A stretch of 64,000 nucleotides of DNA from Cristatella mucedo (lineage: Eukaryota > Bryozoa > Phylactolaemata > Cristatellidae), in NCBI GenBank assembly GCA_009760855.2, contig WPIO01000156.1, positions 439,501-503,500 on the forward strand, in the 5' to 3' direction. Every line of letters starts with the position of its first letter. Within the stretch, counting starts at the first letter, position 1. Below, piece after piece: positions 12,531 through 24,950 of this stretch. The notes under the pieces were generated by a model, which saw nothing but the letters and a program-made list of their open reading frames with translations, did not search any database and was not told the DNA's origin. Made by a program: the position numbers and the translations under genes.

Positions 12531-14484
12531 GTAGCGTGTCAGCAGCTGTCAGGCTGCAATGCAAAAGCTCGGTAGAATGGGCTGACTAATAACACGGGCT
12601 GGCTTGAGCAAGGCATAGTTTCAGCCGAATAGCGCAGCTTTCGCAATAAAATGATTTTGCCCGTTTCAAGCTTGTTATTTATAATTTATATTCATTCTAT
12701 AGGGATTGACAGATCATTCTCAATAGTTCATGCAGAAAACATACTCATATAGAATTGGCCGAAAAATTGAATGCATTCTTAGGGTACCTTTCGGAAAAAA
12801 ATCTTAGAAGTGGGATCGGAAGTTCTGACGACTTCCGCATACACGAGAAAATGTATGGAAAAAACCATGCCTAGCCCCAATGTAAACCAAAAGAATCAAA
12901 TTTATGAATACAAAATGACCGATCTCTACATTGCATGTGACTTGTATCCCAACTTTTAGAACTTTTGTACAGGAAGATACATGCATGAAGCTATTTGAGG
13001 TATATTCTTATGACCTTCAATCAGCTTTATTTTTAGTGTGACTGACGACGCCTTGCACATTCCATGACTCGGCTAATACTGCACGCATCAGACTGAAATA
13101 TGAGCTAATCTCTACTTAAGCATCGAATTCTGCAAATATTTTGGATTTCAATTTAATCAAGTTTGTGCTGTCAGAGATTACTCAAAAGATGATGTTAAGA
13201 TTGCTTCTCGCTGGGCTTCATTGTTAATTCTTTTTTTTCTCATCGCAAGCTTTCAATTAGGCCTTCAGCTCGTGCATTCCGGGAAAGTCTGTCATTCGTT
13301 TCACTTGGCGCCTGAAAAGATTTCACGTAATCAAAGTCTCAGATAAAGGCGCGGCTTCCGCGCACTCAGTTTTGCCTGCGATAAACGTGCCTTTATGCTT
13401 CTAGTGTGCACTGCGTGCTTTTTTGCATTATTCAGTGCATGCTACTATCCAGAGGTCCTACTAACCGATCGCCGGGAGTGTACTTTTGTGGGCTTAAGCG
13501 TGGTGGCCCTAAGGAAGACACCTTTATTGTTGCTTTAGCAAGATATCTTTTTTGTTGCTTTTTCATGCTAGTATAAGCACAATGCTATGCATGCCATTTT
13601 CCGTTGGATAGCGACTCTCTTGGAGTGAACTGTAAAATGCATGGATGGGGAGATCTAGTTTTCCAAGGACGCCGTACAAGCGATTTATCCTTCTTATTAC
13701 TATTATTGAATATTTAGAAGATGGTTCCCCGTTTTTCTAGTTTAACAGCAGCAATATCAGAAGTAGCAGCAGCGGCTACTGCGCCACCGCACTCCGACGC
13801 TGCCACTGGCATTCAAACAGAAAATGTAAGTTTGCAAGAGATTAGAAGTACAGGAAGCAGCTAATTAGTGCTTAGAAATTCAGACGGCAGGGGAGGAGGC
13901 TATATTTACAAGGTGTCCTATCGGAAAAAGAAAAAGCAAAAACACTCGTAACTGCGTCTACTTCCGTCGCAATTTATTCGCGGTATTGAAGCAAGTTTCA
14001 GACAGTCTCGTCACTGCGAAAAAATGCCAGCAAATTGAATGTTTTTTTCCTCTAAAAGTATGAATGGGCTTAGGTTTATTTTCGTTTTTACACTTTGGCA
14101 CTCTCCGTACACCTGGGCTGGTTTCTACTGCCTACGTTTTAAGCTTCTGTTTTAGATATTCGGATTTCATCATACATTTCCAGACAGCACGCGGGAGTAG
14201 TAGGACTCTTTTGAACAGAAGAGAGATGAAGTGCATATTATGGGAGCTTATATTTGTGGTTTTCGACATTAACCGCGATCGCAGTATCGTAACCACATCT
14301 GAGCCGAGGCCTTATAGTAACACGGGTGGCACGTATTTGTTGAATGATTATAGAAATCAGGCCAATGTTTATTGCAGACTAGTTTTGATTAAAAAGTGTA
14401 AAGCTTAACGCTTAAAATTGGTTCTGCCGGCGTATGTTCGTAGCATAGTCACGAAATCTGCACATTCTGTGCTAAAATAATAAC
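12531..14484. other. No recognisable feature
   Basis: The longest frame (14064-14408, 114 codons) has no motif, signal or splice context that supports a gene. Confidence 0.55.
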
Positions 14485-14662
14485 CTTTGATTGGCTCGCT
14501 AGGTAAGGCGGTTGCTTTTTACCACCTCGGCCCCGAGGTCATCGGTTCAAATCCTGCGGTTGGCGATCCTTTATCGCCTCTGCAAGCGGTGGTGATAGCC
14601 GTAAAGGTTCTTCTGTCGCTATACAAAAAAGGCTGTCAAATCAGCTAGTATTTGATTGGTTG
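14485..14662 (+). mobile_element. SINE-1 (tRNA-headed)
   Basis: A box TGGCTCGCTAGGTAAGG, B box GGTTCAAATCC, body GGCGATCCTTTATCGCC and GTGGTGATAGCC, and the CGCTATACAAAA end. It is followed directly by a degenerate family A fragment. Confidence 0.88.
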
Positions 14663-14669
14663 ATCGTAC

Positions 14670-15165
14670 AGGCTACACGGTCAATTGGGCTTTCTTTAGA
14701 CTACGTAATAGTGCGAAAACCTACAATTTCTTAGATAGGAATACCACAGCCAAGTTGCAACATGCACTCTTGAAATACCGTCTAGATACGTGGAGTTCGC
14801 TACTTATTTATGTGACACGCGTCTTACGTGTAAAAATACCACTCGCTCATCTGACTCATCATTAAGCTTTGCCTCGAACCGGCCGCAACTTCTTGGGAGA
14901 CCGTGCCTTTCGCTCGCATAATCCCAAAGCCTGGAAGTCACTTTGCAACTGATTTCATGACATTCCTTGACTTGAAGATAAAAACGCACGTTTTCCTCGC
15001 AACGTTCTCTCTGGGTCCTCGTGCATTGTCCCTATTGTGTTTGCATACTGACATTTCGCACGCTATCCCTAGCCATATTTACATCTTCCTTTATAACATG
15101 CCCAGAAGAAGATTTAGCTGACTGAGGGTGCGTAACGATGTTCTTAATAATAATATTGTTATACT
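14670..15165 (+). mobile_element. LINE family A, degenerate
   Basis: An RT C-terminal equivalent (GGAATACCACAGCCAAGTTG) is followed by GGGAGACCGTGCCTTTCGC, CCCAAAGCCTGGAAGTC and the 3' untranslated region, ending in a TAATAATA tail. A large internal deletion is present. It directly follows a SINE-1 copy. Confidence 0.65.
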
Positions 15166-16164
15166 CCGAATGAATCAAAACCACAACGGACTTACGGCGT
15201 GCAATCTCCGTTCTTGTGAAGACTAAAAATAAGCCAACATTTTACCAATTCATCACAACCTTTGCGCTGTGTGAGAGCAATATTTACATGTTTGTGCGCG
15301 CCTATATGATGGGAGAACGTCTAAAATACGGTCCAAATTTGGACAGTTTTTGAAGTTCAACCGTTAAAAGACAAACCAACTACAAATGCAACCCCAAACC
15401 GGGTGATTGACAGATAACCGGAAAATGGTAAACCAAATTATATTATTTAAGAATACATTTTACATCAGAATGAGTACATCGAGATCATTAGTAAGGGCTT
15501 AGGTATATGCCTCCATCGGAGTGGCGTGTTTTGGCGAGATTTTTAGACAAAAGCTGCTCATCCTTAAGTGGACGCCAGGCTGTAACTTCAAACTTTGAAA
15601 ACATTTTAAATTTATTTTTTAAAATAACGACACGCTCTCTCGAGGTCAAACGTCTGGCAAATAGTCATAACAACCAAAAAGGGTAAACCAAATATCGAAT
15701 TAAAAAACTCCGCCCTCACGGAGACTAGCCCTCCTTCGGCAAACGGCTATCCAAGGCTATAAATCCTTCTTCACCTGCAGCTGGTTTGTTTGCGTTTGTC
15801 GTGAAGTGACGTTTGTTCAGAGCCAGAAGTGGCTTATCGTTCGACCCGTAGACTATGGTTAGGAATACTGTAATTTACTTCCACCGGGCCGTGGTAACTA
15901 AGAGTCCATAATCGCCGCACCCATCGAGTTTCGGGGCCGCTGATCCGGATCCTGTGGCGGCCATTGTAAATCAGTAAATTCACGAGGCGGTTTAGCCGTT
16001 GCCATTTCGCAAGCTCGGTCGGTATTGCATCAAACTAGTGCGTCATTACCCAGGAATTAGCCTGAACTATTGATTCAATATTATTTAAGGGAAATTAGAG
16101 TGATTTTGATCTCTCATTCATGCCATTTGCTGCGATTGGCTAATGCGCAGTAAACAGCCCGATT
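15166..16164. other. No recognisable feature
   Basis: Unassigned, AT-leaning; no repeat family recognised. Confidence 0.55.
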
Positions 16165-16268
16165 GGCAACGTGCTGGTAAAAGCTCAAGCCTACGACCTC
16201 GGCCATCGAATTCACCATGACCTTGGCTGGAGCGAGCACCTTAAACCAGTGGGCCAGACCAGCTCGGC
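16165..16268 (-). mobile_element. SINE-2 head fragment
   Basis: Antisense CTGGTCTGGCCCACTGG, with GACCTCGGCC and GCTCAAGCCTACGACCTC, corresponds to the SINE-2 tRNA-like head. The hairpin tail is not recognisable. Confidence 0.6.
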
Positions 16269-16799
16269 AATATGCGTTTGTCTAATAGAGCCTAACCATT
16301 GATTTTGATACAACCAATTTCTAATCATTGTCATTCAGCAACCGTGACCGATATCTAGTCAGTCGGAATCGGCATGATTTAGTAAGCCAACATTTAGAAA
16401 GTTGGAGATTTATTTCTCTCAGGTTGATAGGCGTATTTTTCGTAAGTACTATTAGCATAATTTTTATTATTACTATTTAAAATGCCACCGTGTCAGTGTG
16501 GGATTCGCCCATGCCGCAAGGAGCATCAAAAACGAGAGCAGTTTTTATCACAGACTCATGATGCTGGAACAGACTGCTATCACCTGGCTGATTTAGCAAT
16601 CGTACTACGCGACTTTAGGCGGCCCGTCAGCCAGAGCTCGCAGCAGCTGATACAGTAGCATAAGAAGTCACCAATGCAGGCTAGCTACTGAGGCCGTCGA
16701 TCATCTTCGGCTTTCGGCGCCCATAGATTAGTTCGCTTTCCTAGCTGTGCCGAAGTATGACCACACATATTACTGCAGGTATATTGATGGTCACACGTC

Positions 16800-17060
16800 T
16801 TGATAGTCTTTCAACTCGTTAAAGTATGCTGCCATCAAAGTGCGAGCGCCAGATATGCATGCTGCAGCAGGGGTTTACGAGAGTTCAACTTGCTGTGTGG
16901 CAGGGAGAGATAGAAGCACATGTGCGGCTGTGCGAAGTCTGCATGAAAGTGAAAGCCCATAGTATCCTGGGGGATTACAAGTGTACACTCAGGAGAGAGT
17001 ATAAAATCTGGAAAGAGAGTGACCAAGAGCAGATCGCAGGGGTAGCTTGCACTGTGAGGC
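16800..17060 (-). mobile_element. LINE family A RT fragment, degenerate
   Basis: The minus strand matches the region around the FYADD box and the following ANFLKLNDD segment: GCATGAAAGTGAAAGCCCATA corresponds to antisense FHFYAD-type sequence, and TGCTGCCATCAAAGTGCG to antisense RTWMAA. It has many indels and no open frame. Confidence 0.6.
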
Positions 17061-17569
17061 TTCTGAGATGACTAATGCCGACTGAAAAAGATGCTCTGCG
17101 ATCTCCAAATGAGACGCGATCTAAATAATTGCAATGCAATTATCTGGAATGCTCAGTATTACAATATACCCACAGATATTCAGATCCAGCTAAAAGCTGT
17201 AAAGCATGCGACTTCAGTAACTGCGTTAAGTGAGAAGCCATATGGTATCTAAACGCAGAACCAACTGACAGAGCTGTAAATGTGGTGAGATTTGTCTTGC
17301 CGTCAGCTGGAATGTGTTTACTTAAAGCGCCTCCAATTAATTTTGACCATAGTAAACATGCATCTTTTATTGTAGATATTTGAGTGCTATATAATGTTTT
17401 ATTACGGTCATTAATTTTGCTCTAAGAGAACGTTGGAAGATTCATATTTTTAGGGCCAACTTGAGTTTCCTTTTCATAGATCGGAGTTTAAAGCAGTGGG
17501 ACACAGGCCAATAGACATTACTCCGACTTTTCCGTCTTTCTGTACAACACCACCAAATGCGCTTGTTCT

Positions 17570-17750
17570 TGGGCTGTGATAGCCCAGAAGGTAAGGTTCT
17601 CACTCTTCACGACCGAGGCCGTGAGTTTGAATCCTGCAGTCGGAGATAATTTATTTCTAACTGCAAGCGGTGATGATAGCCTTTAAGGTAGTTATGCTGC
17701 TGTACAAATGATTCTATTAAATCAGCTAACAATTATTTGATATTATTGCA
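17570..17750 (+). mobile_element. SINE-1, diverged
   Basis: CCCAGAAGGTAAGG (A box region), GAGTTTGAATCCTGCAG (B box), then TGCAAGCGGTGATGATAGCC and ATTAAATCAGCTAAC. It matches SINE-1 with substitutions. Confidence 0.8.
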
Positions 17751-17815
17751 CTGCAGTACTGCATTTTCTTTTTAGAATGGCTCGGTTCCCATTGAAAAAT
17801 GCATTACATATACAC

Positions 17816-17816
17816 A

Positions 17817-17850
<34 letters not shown>
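17816..17850. repeat. (TA)n microsatellite
   Basis: A TATATA run of about 30 bases followed by TATG units. Confidence 0.9.
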
Positions 17851-17859
<9 letters not shown>

Positions 17860-18014
17860 ATATTTATATATGAATATAACTAAGTTTTAAACTGCGTCAG
17901 CAGTTTCAGCTTGAAGAAATATCAATATTACAATCAGTATTTTTACATCTAGGCTTTTCAACTTAAAAGGTTCAAGAAAAAACGTCAATAACTAAAGCCA
18001 TTTACAATTGAGTG

Positions 18015-18185
18015 ATTATCTGATCAAACAGCCTTATTTATATAGTGACAGAAAAGCCTTAGCAGGTATCCCCTATCTTGCACTGGGCGATAAGTGATTG
18101 TTGCCCTATTGCCTGCTGTACAACTCAATCCCACGACCTGGTTTGTGAAAATCGAGTAGGTTACCCCTGAGCTAAGACTCAGGGG
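18015..18185 (-). mobile_element. SINE-1-like, strongly diverged
   Basis: Antisense ATATAGTGACAGAAAAGCCTT, TTGCACTGGGCGATAAGTGAT and CCCACGACCTGG match SINE-1 in order. The A box side is altered (CTGAGCTAAGACTCAGG). Confidence 0.6.
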
Positions 18186-18567
18186 CTGCACAAACAGTTC
18201 CTCGGGATCTACCGCTAATTATACCTTGGTAAGCGAAGGTTTTCTTGAAATTCTAATCGAGGTTAATCTAATAAGGGTAATCTAAAACGGACCAAAGTAT
18301 CCGGAATTCCGTATTTTGAGCCGCAGACCTCAAGGAGGCGATGTCTTTTCTTAGAACTAGGGTGATGATCATCTTTTGGTTTCGAAAGACCATGGGATAT
18401 GCAGGTTCAGATACATTTACATAAATAATAATACTTTTTTCGAAGTCTAAGAAAAATTGAATCGGTTCCTTGGTAACTTATAAGTATTACAAATTATGAG
18501 TTACCGCTTTTAAGAACTCATATTTTCAAAAAATGCTGCTCGGGTCAGAAAACTCAAGTCGCATAGG

Positions 18568-18718
18568 CTAGTTTGGCCCATTAGTTAAGACACTCACTTC
18601 GATGAAGGTCAAGGTGAATGTATTTGATAGCCGAAGTTGTAAGCTTTAGCCCCGTGGCGTATGTAAAGCAAATAAGATTAATTTCTCTTGGGACAATACG
18701 CAAATGAATTATTTATCT
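18568..18718 (+). mobile_element. SINE-2, diverged
   Basis: TTTGGCCCATTAGTTAAGAC (A box side), TAGCCCCGTGGCGTATGTAAA, AGATTAATTTCTCTTGGG (inner stem of the LINE A-type hairpin) and an ATTATTTATC tail. Confidence 0.7.
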
Positions 18719-18722
18719 TTTA

Positions 18723-19146
18723 GTTAGTGCAAAGCTCTGCCGCTAAAGCTCTGCCCCTTGCTAGGCTTGTCTATGGTGAGCGTCCCAGTTGCCACGTTGC
18801 ACCACTTTTCGCCGACCTGGATTGGTTCACAGTCAAGCAAATCGTCGACTTAGAGGTTCTGTCACTCACTTTTTGGTCCTTCCATTATTCGGCTTCAGCC
18901 TACCTATCAGATATACTCCGCTATGATGCTAAGCAACTTATCACCAAGTTTTTTTAATCTAACCCTTTAGCTGCACTTCCTAAATACCTCAAATACACTG
19001 GAGACCATGCCGTTATTTTGTATGCTCCAAAATATCGCTACTCGCTTCCGACTGGTGTCACGAATCCACTGACTTTATTGCGCATTTAAAAAAAGCTAAA
19101 AAGTATCTATTTATTACAGCATTTAATTGTTCATGCGATTCTTCCA
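18723..19146 (+). mobile_element. LINE family A, degenerate 3' part
   Basis: CTTGTCTATGGTGAGCGTCC through CCTATCAGATATACTCC matches the [11 protein letters not shown] to AYLSDIL region of family A. It abuts SINE-2 on the left and an antisense family A copy on the right. Confidence 0.75.
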
Positions 19147-20520
19147 TATAATAATAATAATAATGATAATGCATTTGATATAGTGCCCTCAGAGAACCCA
19201 ATCTCCTTCTAACACTTTCCATTTGCTGCAAAGGAAGGACGATTGAATAGTTAGTGGTATCATGCTCGATAAACAACGAGAATGACATGGTTAGAAGTGA
19301 CATGCACAGGGACAGCATGCAAGTTTGGTGATTGCAGCATGTATAAGCACATACAGGACGAATTAAAGAGACCCACTAAATTCTGTGATAACTAGATGAT
19401 TTTCAGTTTATTTTGCGGACAAGTCAGGAGATATTGTGACGCAAGTCAGAAGGGAATTCCACGCTTGGGCAACATACGAACTAAAGGTGCGGTCGCCGAA
19501 GGTTTTGAGATTTTTACGAGATATAGGTAAACAGTTCGATTCCGAAAAGCGGGTGGCACGATGCTTAGCCTGGTAGGGGAGCAGATCTGATAGGTATGCT
19601 GGAGCCAAAAAATGAAGTTATCTAAAATTCAGTGACACAATCTTGAAGTCAATGCGTTGCTTGTCTGGAAGCCAGTGCAGGTCGGCGAGAAGCGGTGTGA
19701 TGTGGCAACTGCGATGCTCACGACAGACGAGCCTGGCTGCAGAGTTTTGCACCAGCTGTAAGCACCTGATTGAGAAGGCCGGTAGACCAGCTAGCATTGA
19801 GTTACACAAGTCAAGACGGGCTGACACTAATCCATGGACCTATTTAGACGTGGTAACTTTGTCTAGACAAGCCCAAATTTTAGCAATGTTATATAGCTGA
19901 AAGTAGGCAGACTTGACTTCGGAGCTGATTTGGTCGTCAAACGAAAGGATAATTTATAAAATGACACCTAGATTTTGTGCAATTTCAGCTGGAGATATGC
20001 TGACTGAGCCGATTTTGAGCGTTGGCCTTTCCATTTGTGACTCACACTTGGATTTACAATCACTAGTAAGTTGGTTTTATCATCATTCAATTTAAAAACG
20101 TTTGCTGCCACCTATGTGCAGATGCCATCAATACATGCAGTAAAGGAGCTGACAAAATTCGACGTACTGGAGGGCTCTCAAGAAAACCTAAGGTACAACT
20201 CAGTGTCAGCTGCATAGAAGTGAAAGCATAGATTGTGCTCGGCAATCAAATCGTCGAGAGGGAGATTAAAAACCTTTAAAAAAACGGGATCATACGCAGA
20301 TCCTTGGGGTACCCATATTTCAGAGGTTCCTCGGATGATCTTTGTACAATCACATCAATACTCTAGATTTTACCACTGAGATAGGACCTGAACCATTGCA
20401 GTGCTGTGACAATGATACCCAGGCAAGATGAGAAGCGCTGAAGATGAACTTGGTAATTAAAATAAAAATTAAACTTGGTGATTACAGGTATCAAAAGCTG
20501 CTGAAAAATTGAGCAAAGTA
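19147..20520 (-). mobile_element. LINE family A, RT to 3' end
   Basis: It starts with the ATT-type tail and terminal hairpin (antisense). Going upstream it has [30 protein letters not shown], the FYADD-equivalent region near 20215-20225, and remnants of the AAFDT box near 20480-20520. It has multiple frameshifts and ends at the same RT region where the main copy is duplicated. Confidence 0.82.
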
Positions 20521-20584
20521 TGCAGCGACACTCTACAAGGATCTGCCAGGTAGTGTGCCAGGTAGTCTACCAGGGCCGTTCAAA

Positions 20585-20825
20585 AGGTCGCTGGTGTTCT
20601 CCTTCGTGCACTTACGCGTGCCAAGACACAGCGCACGGTGCCACTAACCACATTTGCTTGCTGAATCTGTGCATGTCAACTTTAACTATGTCACGCTTGT
20701 TGACATTGAGCTTGTTACCGCTAGCCATTAAAATGTGCTTTCTGCACAACTTATATGCTGAGTGCCTAGATAATGATTAGGTTCTCTGATAGTGCTGTGA
20801 AAATGTATTAGTAGTGCCAATATTA
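20585..20825 (+). mobile_element. LINE family A, 3' untranslated end
   Basis: It contains the 3' untranslated block (GGTGCCACTAACCACATTTG, CTGTGCATGTCA) and a degenerate terminal hairpin ending in ATTACTATTACTA. It is a 5'-truncated insertion. Confidence 0.7.
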
Positions 20826-21656
20826 CTATTACTAGCGGCTACCTCTCATCATACTTCAAATCGGCTGCTGCACTGCGAGGAATTTCTGTTCTGCTTCCTT
20901 TCTGCAAGCATGTGTAAGCGTTACGCGTGCGTTCCTTGCGCGTGCGTTCGCTCCTTCCTTCCGCTGGAGCCTCTAGCTCTTTCCTTCCTTCCGTCCGCTG
21001 GAACCTCTAGCCCAGTTCCAGTTGCGGCACGACGCGTACGCAGTGCGCACAGACCTGACGGTCGTAGAACACCGAGCGGTAAAGGCGCAGGAATAACGAC
21101 TAGAATAATGACCCGCAGCAAGAAAAGCGCTGTCACCGAAACGCTGAATGCGAGAGAGCGTGAGGACTGCGCCTGCGCGCGACGGCTGGCACTGCTCTGT
21201 GAGCATGACGTCGATCGGACTCGCAACTGCAAGCTTGCAGCCGCTAGCGCTCTCAGACGCGTATCCCACGACGGCTACGTATCCCATCAGACACGTGTGC
21301 CACGATGGCTACTGATGGCGTTCACTCGTTCACGCAGGTTGAGACGTTCTCCGCGCGCGCACGCGCGGGTTTGTCGGAGGCCGTGCGAGTTGTCGACCGG
21401 AGTAAGAGAGGAGTGTGATTCGGCTCTTTTCTTATCAAGAGCCTGTGGCTCTCACCCTATGTATCGGACATATATGTATCGGATATGTATCGGACAGTTG
21501 GTAAGTTGCACGTCCATCGGATTATTAAAATAAGCATCGGGCTACTCGCAAGCTGCCCAGTGCTGCTATGTAGCTGCTCGCGTAGTGCTACATCCAAAAT
21601 TTGAAGAACTAACGAATGTCTGGATACGATTTGGATATATAGTGCGTATACTATAT

Positions 21657-21687
<31 letters not shown>

Positions 21688-21754
21688 TATGGTCTATATA
21701 CATCAATTATATGTTTATATAGTAAATAGGCACTACATCTATAAATACTGAATC
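20826..21754. other. CpG-rich block with a long Arg-rich frame
   Basis: From about 20900 to 21420 the DNA is markedly GC- and CpG-rich (CGCGCGCGCACGCGCG near 21350), and frames are open on both strands. The 239-codon frame at 20814-21533 is rich in Arg, Ser and Cys with no domain; it probably reflects base composition rather than a protein. It could be a CpG-island-like promoter or an unrecognised repeat. Confidence 0.4.
21655..21692. repeat. (TA)n microsatellite
   Basis: A TATA run with interspersed CATA units, just left of the pogo-like element. Confidence 0.85.
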
Positions 21755-21756
21755 TA

Positions 21757-22301
21757 CAGTACCGTATTTTTACGAGTATAAGTCACACCCAAGTTTAGGT
21801 CGAACCCTAAATTTATGGATTCAATTTTTTGAAAAAAGTTTTTATTAACAAATAATATAATTACTGAAAATATACCTCATTCTGATTTGCAATAAGTTTA
21901 CCTTAATAATCCAAGCTAGCAAGAAACTCATCATTAGTATCACTGCTAACATCTTCACAGTCTTCTGACATATTGTCAATGTCTGAATAGTAATTTTTCT
22001 CATAGATTGCACAATTATCATTTCTATCAGCATGTTTTACAGTAACAGCGAGGTAAACAAAGTAAAGTATAGTATACAATAGTTAATCCCATATTAAAAA
22101 TTGAGCAGTCTCGATAGCTAGGCAAGCAATGGCTTTTAAATTTGACATGAAATTTAAATTTGCATTAATTAATTTAATTGTTATTAATAATAAATAAGTT
22201 AATTATTAATTAAGTTAAATTTGCAGCGTCTAAGTTACCGGTTTATTTTTTCAAAACAAATTGGAAAGGCGACGCATACTCGTAAACAAACTGAGTACAG
22301 G
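21757..22301 (-). mobile_element. Tc1/mariner-group (pogo-like) DNA transposon remnant
   Basis: The inverted ends share a TTTACGAGTAT core (left TTTTTACGAGTATAAGTC; right, reversed, TTTACGAGTATGCGTC) and are flanked on both sides by TA (21755-21756 and 22302-22303). On the minus strand an acidic peptide (YSDIDNMSEDCEDVSSDTND, ending LASLDY-stop at 21903) lies just inside one end, where pogo/Tigger-type transposases often end. The rest of the transposase is missing. The subfamily is an inference. Confidence 0.6.
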
Positions 22302-22311
22302 TACATTTAAT

Positions 22312-24950
22312 GTAATGTAACGTATCTCCGTCTGTAACTCCACAAAGTCATAAAGACCAGTTGGGGGTTACGCAGGAGAGTTTTGTATAGCACACTCACA
22401 GCTTAAGCGGTTTCGGTACGTATTCGGTAGCCAACAGACTTCGTCTCACACAACATAGAGAAAGTGGGAAGCATAGCAGAGTCAGGAGAGCAGTTGAGGT
22501 AGTGAGTAGCATGGAAGTACTAGCTCAGGACCGCTAAAAAGGATGAGGCATAGTCGGCAGTAGAAAAGTAGTTGTCATTGTGTAAGAATTGTGGAAGCGA
22601 GTTCCACAGTCTAGGACCTGCAAAACTAAAGCTTCTGTCGCCAACGGTCATTAAGAGGAGGAATGGAACAGCTAATTTATAGTCCACACAAGACCTGAGG
22701 GCGCGAACAGGCTGAAACTGATGCAGCAGTTCAGCTAGGTACGAAGGAGCCAAGCCGTAGTGGGCCTTGTGAGTCAGCGTAAGAACTTTGCTCTGGATCA
22801 ATTGCTCAACCGGCATCGATCCTAGCTAGCTCTTTTAGCTAAGGAGACACGTGCTCAAACCGCTGGGACTTGAAGACTAGCCTTGCAGCCATATTCATAG
22901 TCTGGTGTAGTGGCCTAATAGCTTTCTTTGGCAGCCTAGCCAAAAAGGAATTGCATTAATCAAGCCAAGACAGAACTAACGAGCTAGTTAAATTCTTTAC
23001 GAGCAACTGTGGGAGACAGCTCCTAATCTTGGATAGGGATCGGACGTGATGGTTAGCTGTAGAAACAGTCTTCTGAATGAAGCTTTTGAAATTGAGGCAG
23101 CTGTCGAAAACGACACCTAAATTTCGAGCACGTAGTGATGGTCGCACAATAGCGTCACCTATTAGAACAGCAAAGTCTTTTAATCCAGCCACACGCTTAG
23201 GGTATCCTATGAGCGGCAGTTTGGTTTTATCATCATTTAATCTCAGGAAGTTTTCTGACATCCAGGATCGAATATCGGCAAGGGAAGCATTCAATTTCTC
23301 AGTTGCCGCAGCAGATTCCAACTGTTTGAATGGCAAATACTAATGAGCATCATCAGCATAGAAGTGATATCCTACTCCATGGACCTTAATCACTTTTCCC
23401 AGAGGTTGTGTATAAATGGAGAACAGCAAGGGACCGAGTACAGACCCTTGAGGGACTCCACAGGTGACCCTTCTCGTTTGTGAGACCTGACCCCCACACG
23501 ACACGGATCGAACACGATCAGAAAAGTACGATTTAAACCACACCAGTGCTTGATCTGCTAGACCGATCGTTCTTCTCAATTTTTCAAGCAGAACCTCATG
23601 ATTAATGGTGTCGAAGGCAGCAGACAGATCTAGCAGAGCTAGGGCAGTGACATTCCCGTCGTCGTTGCCATGCAGAGTGTCATTGTATACACGAAGAAGA
23701 GCAGTTTCAGTGGAGCTCAGCCTCATGAACCCCGATTGAAATGTTTCTGATATTTTATTATAATCAATATGTTCAACCAGCTGCATAGCAACAATTTTTT
23801 CAACAATCTTTGACAAGAAAGGAAGAAGGAAACCGATAGTTTGCAAGGACCTCTGTATCTAATCCAGTCTTTTAAAGTATGGATCTAACGATTGCCGATT
23901 TGAAGGACTTGGGGACGACCCCTTTTCACAGAGAAACATACAAATTCTTGGTTATGGCAGGGCTAAGTTGGTTGTCTAGTGAAGACCACAGAGATAAAGG
24001 TATAGGGTCTTCAGGAGACGAGCTCTTTTTGCTAGACCTTATTAAGGTAGCCACATCGCATGCAGAAACCTCGCAGAACCTTTTAAGGAAGGTCACAGGT
24101 TGTGGAACCGCGATTGCCTTAGTCGGAGGGTGCTCAATGGAGGCACGAATGTGCACAATTTTTTCAGTAAAGAAAGCTGAAAACTTTTCGGCTGAGCCCT
24201 TAATTTCTGGGAAGTCAGACTTCACAGCATTGGCCAGCAAATGGTTTGCTCTCACGTGGAACCCAAAACATGCTCAGTTTACGGCAGGGCCTGGGGATGT
24301 GTCCAATGAACTGGCGAATCGAATGTTGGTTTGTTCTGGAATGGCAAAATGAAAGTGTGTAATCCTATGAAAAGTAGAGGCAGGTGAGTATAAACCAACT
24401 GCCTGCTGCAAATCCGGTGGAGGTGTAGTGTAAAGTTTGGAGGATGATTCAGCTCAGCTGCTGTCAGTATCTTAGAAATCTGTTTAGTGTCCGACTGGCA
24501 GGAATTCAGCTTTCTAACGAAAAAAAAAGCCCTGGTTTTTTTAAGCTTTCGGGTTTAAGCTCGAAGGAAGTCTTTGAAATTGACTAGATCTGCATCAGAC
24601 CCCGATTTCTTGAAACGAAGTTCTAGCCTGCGCTTAACCCGGCGCATCTTTAGGAGTTTCTTTGTAAATTGAAAGGAATCTCCACGACTTTGAACACGGA
24701 TAGAATGAAAGGGAGCATGCTTTTCAAGAGCACTCCTGAATATCATGTTCATAGCATCAGTGAGGGTATCGAGGCTGCCGGTCGAGTCTGAATGCAGATC
24801 AAGAAGACCTGCATCACAAACAGATTTCAAAAACTTGTCCATGTCAATGCTTTGTAAGTTACATCGTTTGACATGTTCGACATTACCCTGTACGTACAAC
24901 GGAACCAGAACAGCAAACGAGACCGAACAATGATCCGAGAGGGTCATAGC
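22312..24950 (-). mobile_element. LINE family B, longest copy (endonuclease end + RT)
   Basis: This is a second CR1/L2-like LINE. On the minus strand it opens with the end of the AP endonuclease (TLSDHCSVSFAVLV near 24947), then a linker (KLLKMRRVKRRLELRFKKSG) and RT ([72 protein letters not shown]), then the C-terminal region [18 protein letters not shown] to LWNSLPQFL. The 3' end (antisense TATCTCCGTCTGTAACTCC) differs from family A. Frameshifts near 23340, 22950 and 22820 and a foreign segment of about 210 bases (24252-24460) show it is dead. Confidence 0.92.

Noticed and set aside
14064-14408. A 114-codon frame as a small gene
   Set aside because: No motif, signal peptide, splice context or repeat match; the length is expected by chance in a 64-kb window.
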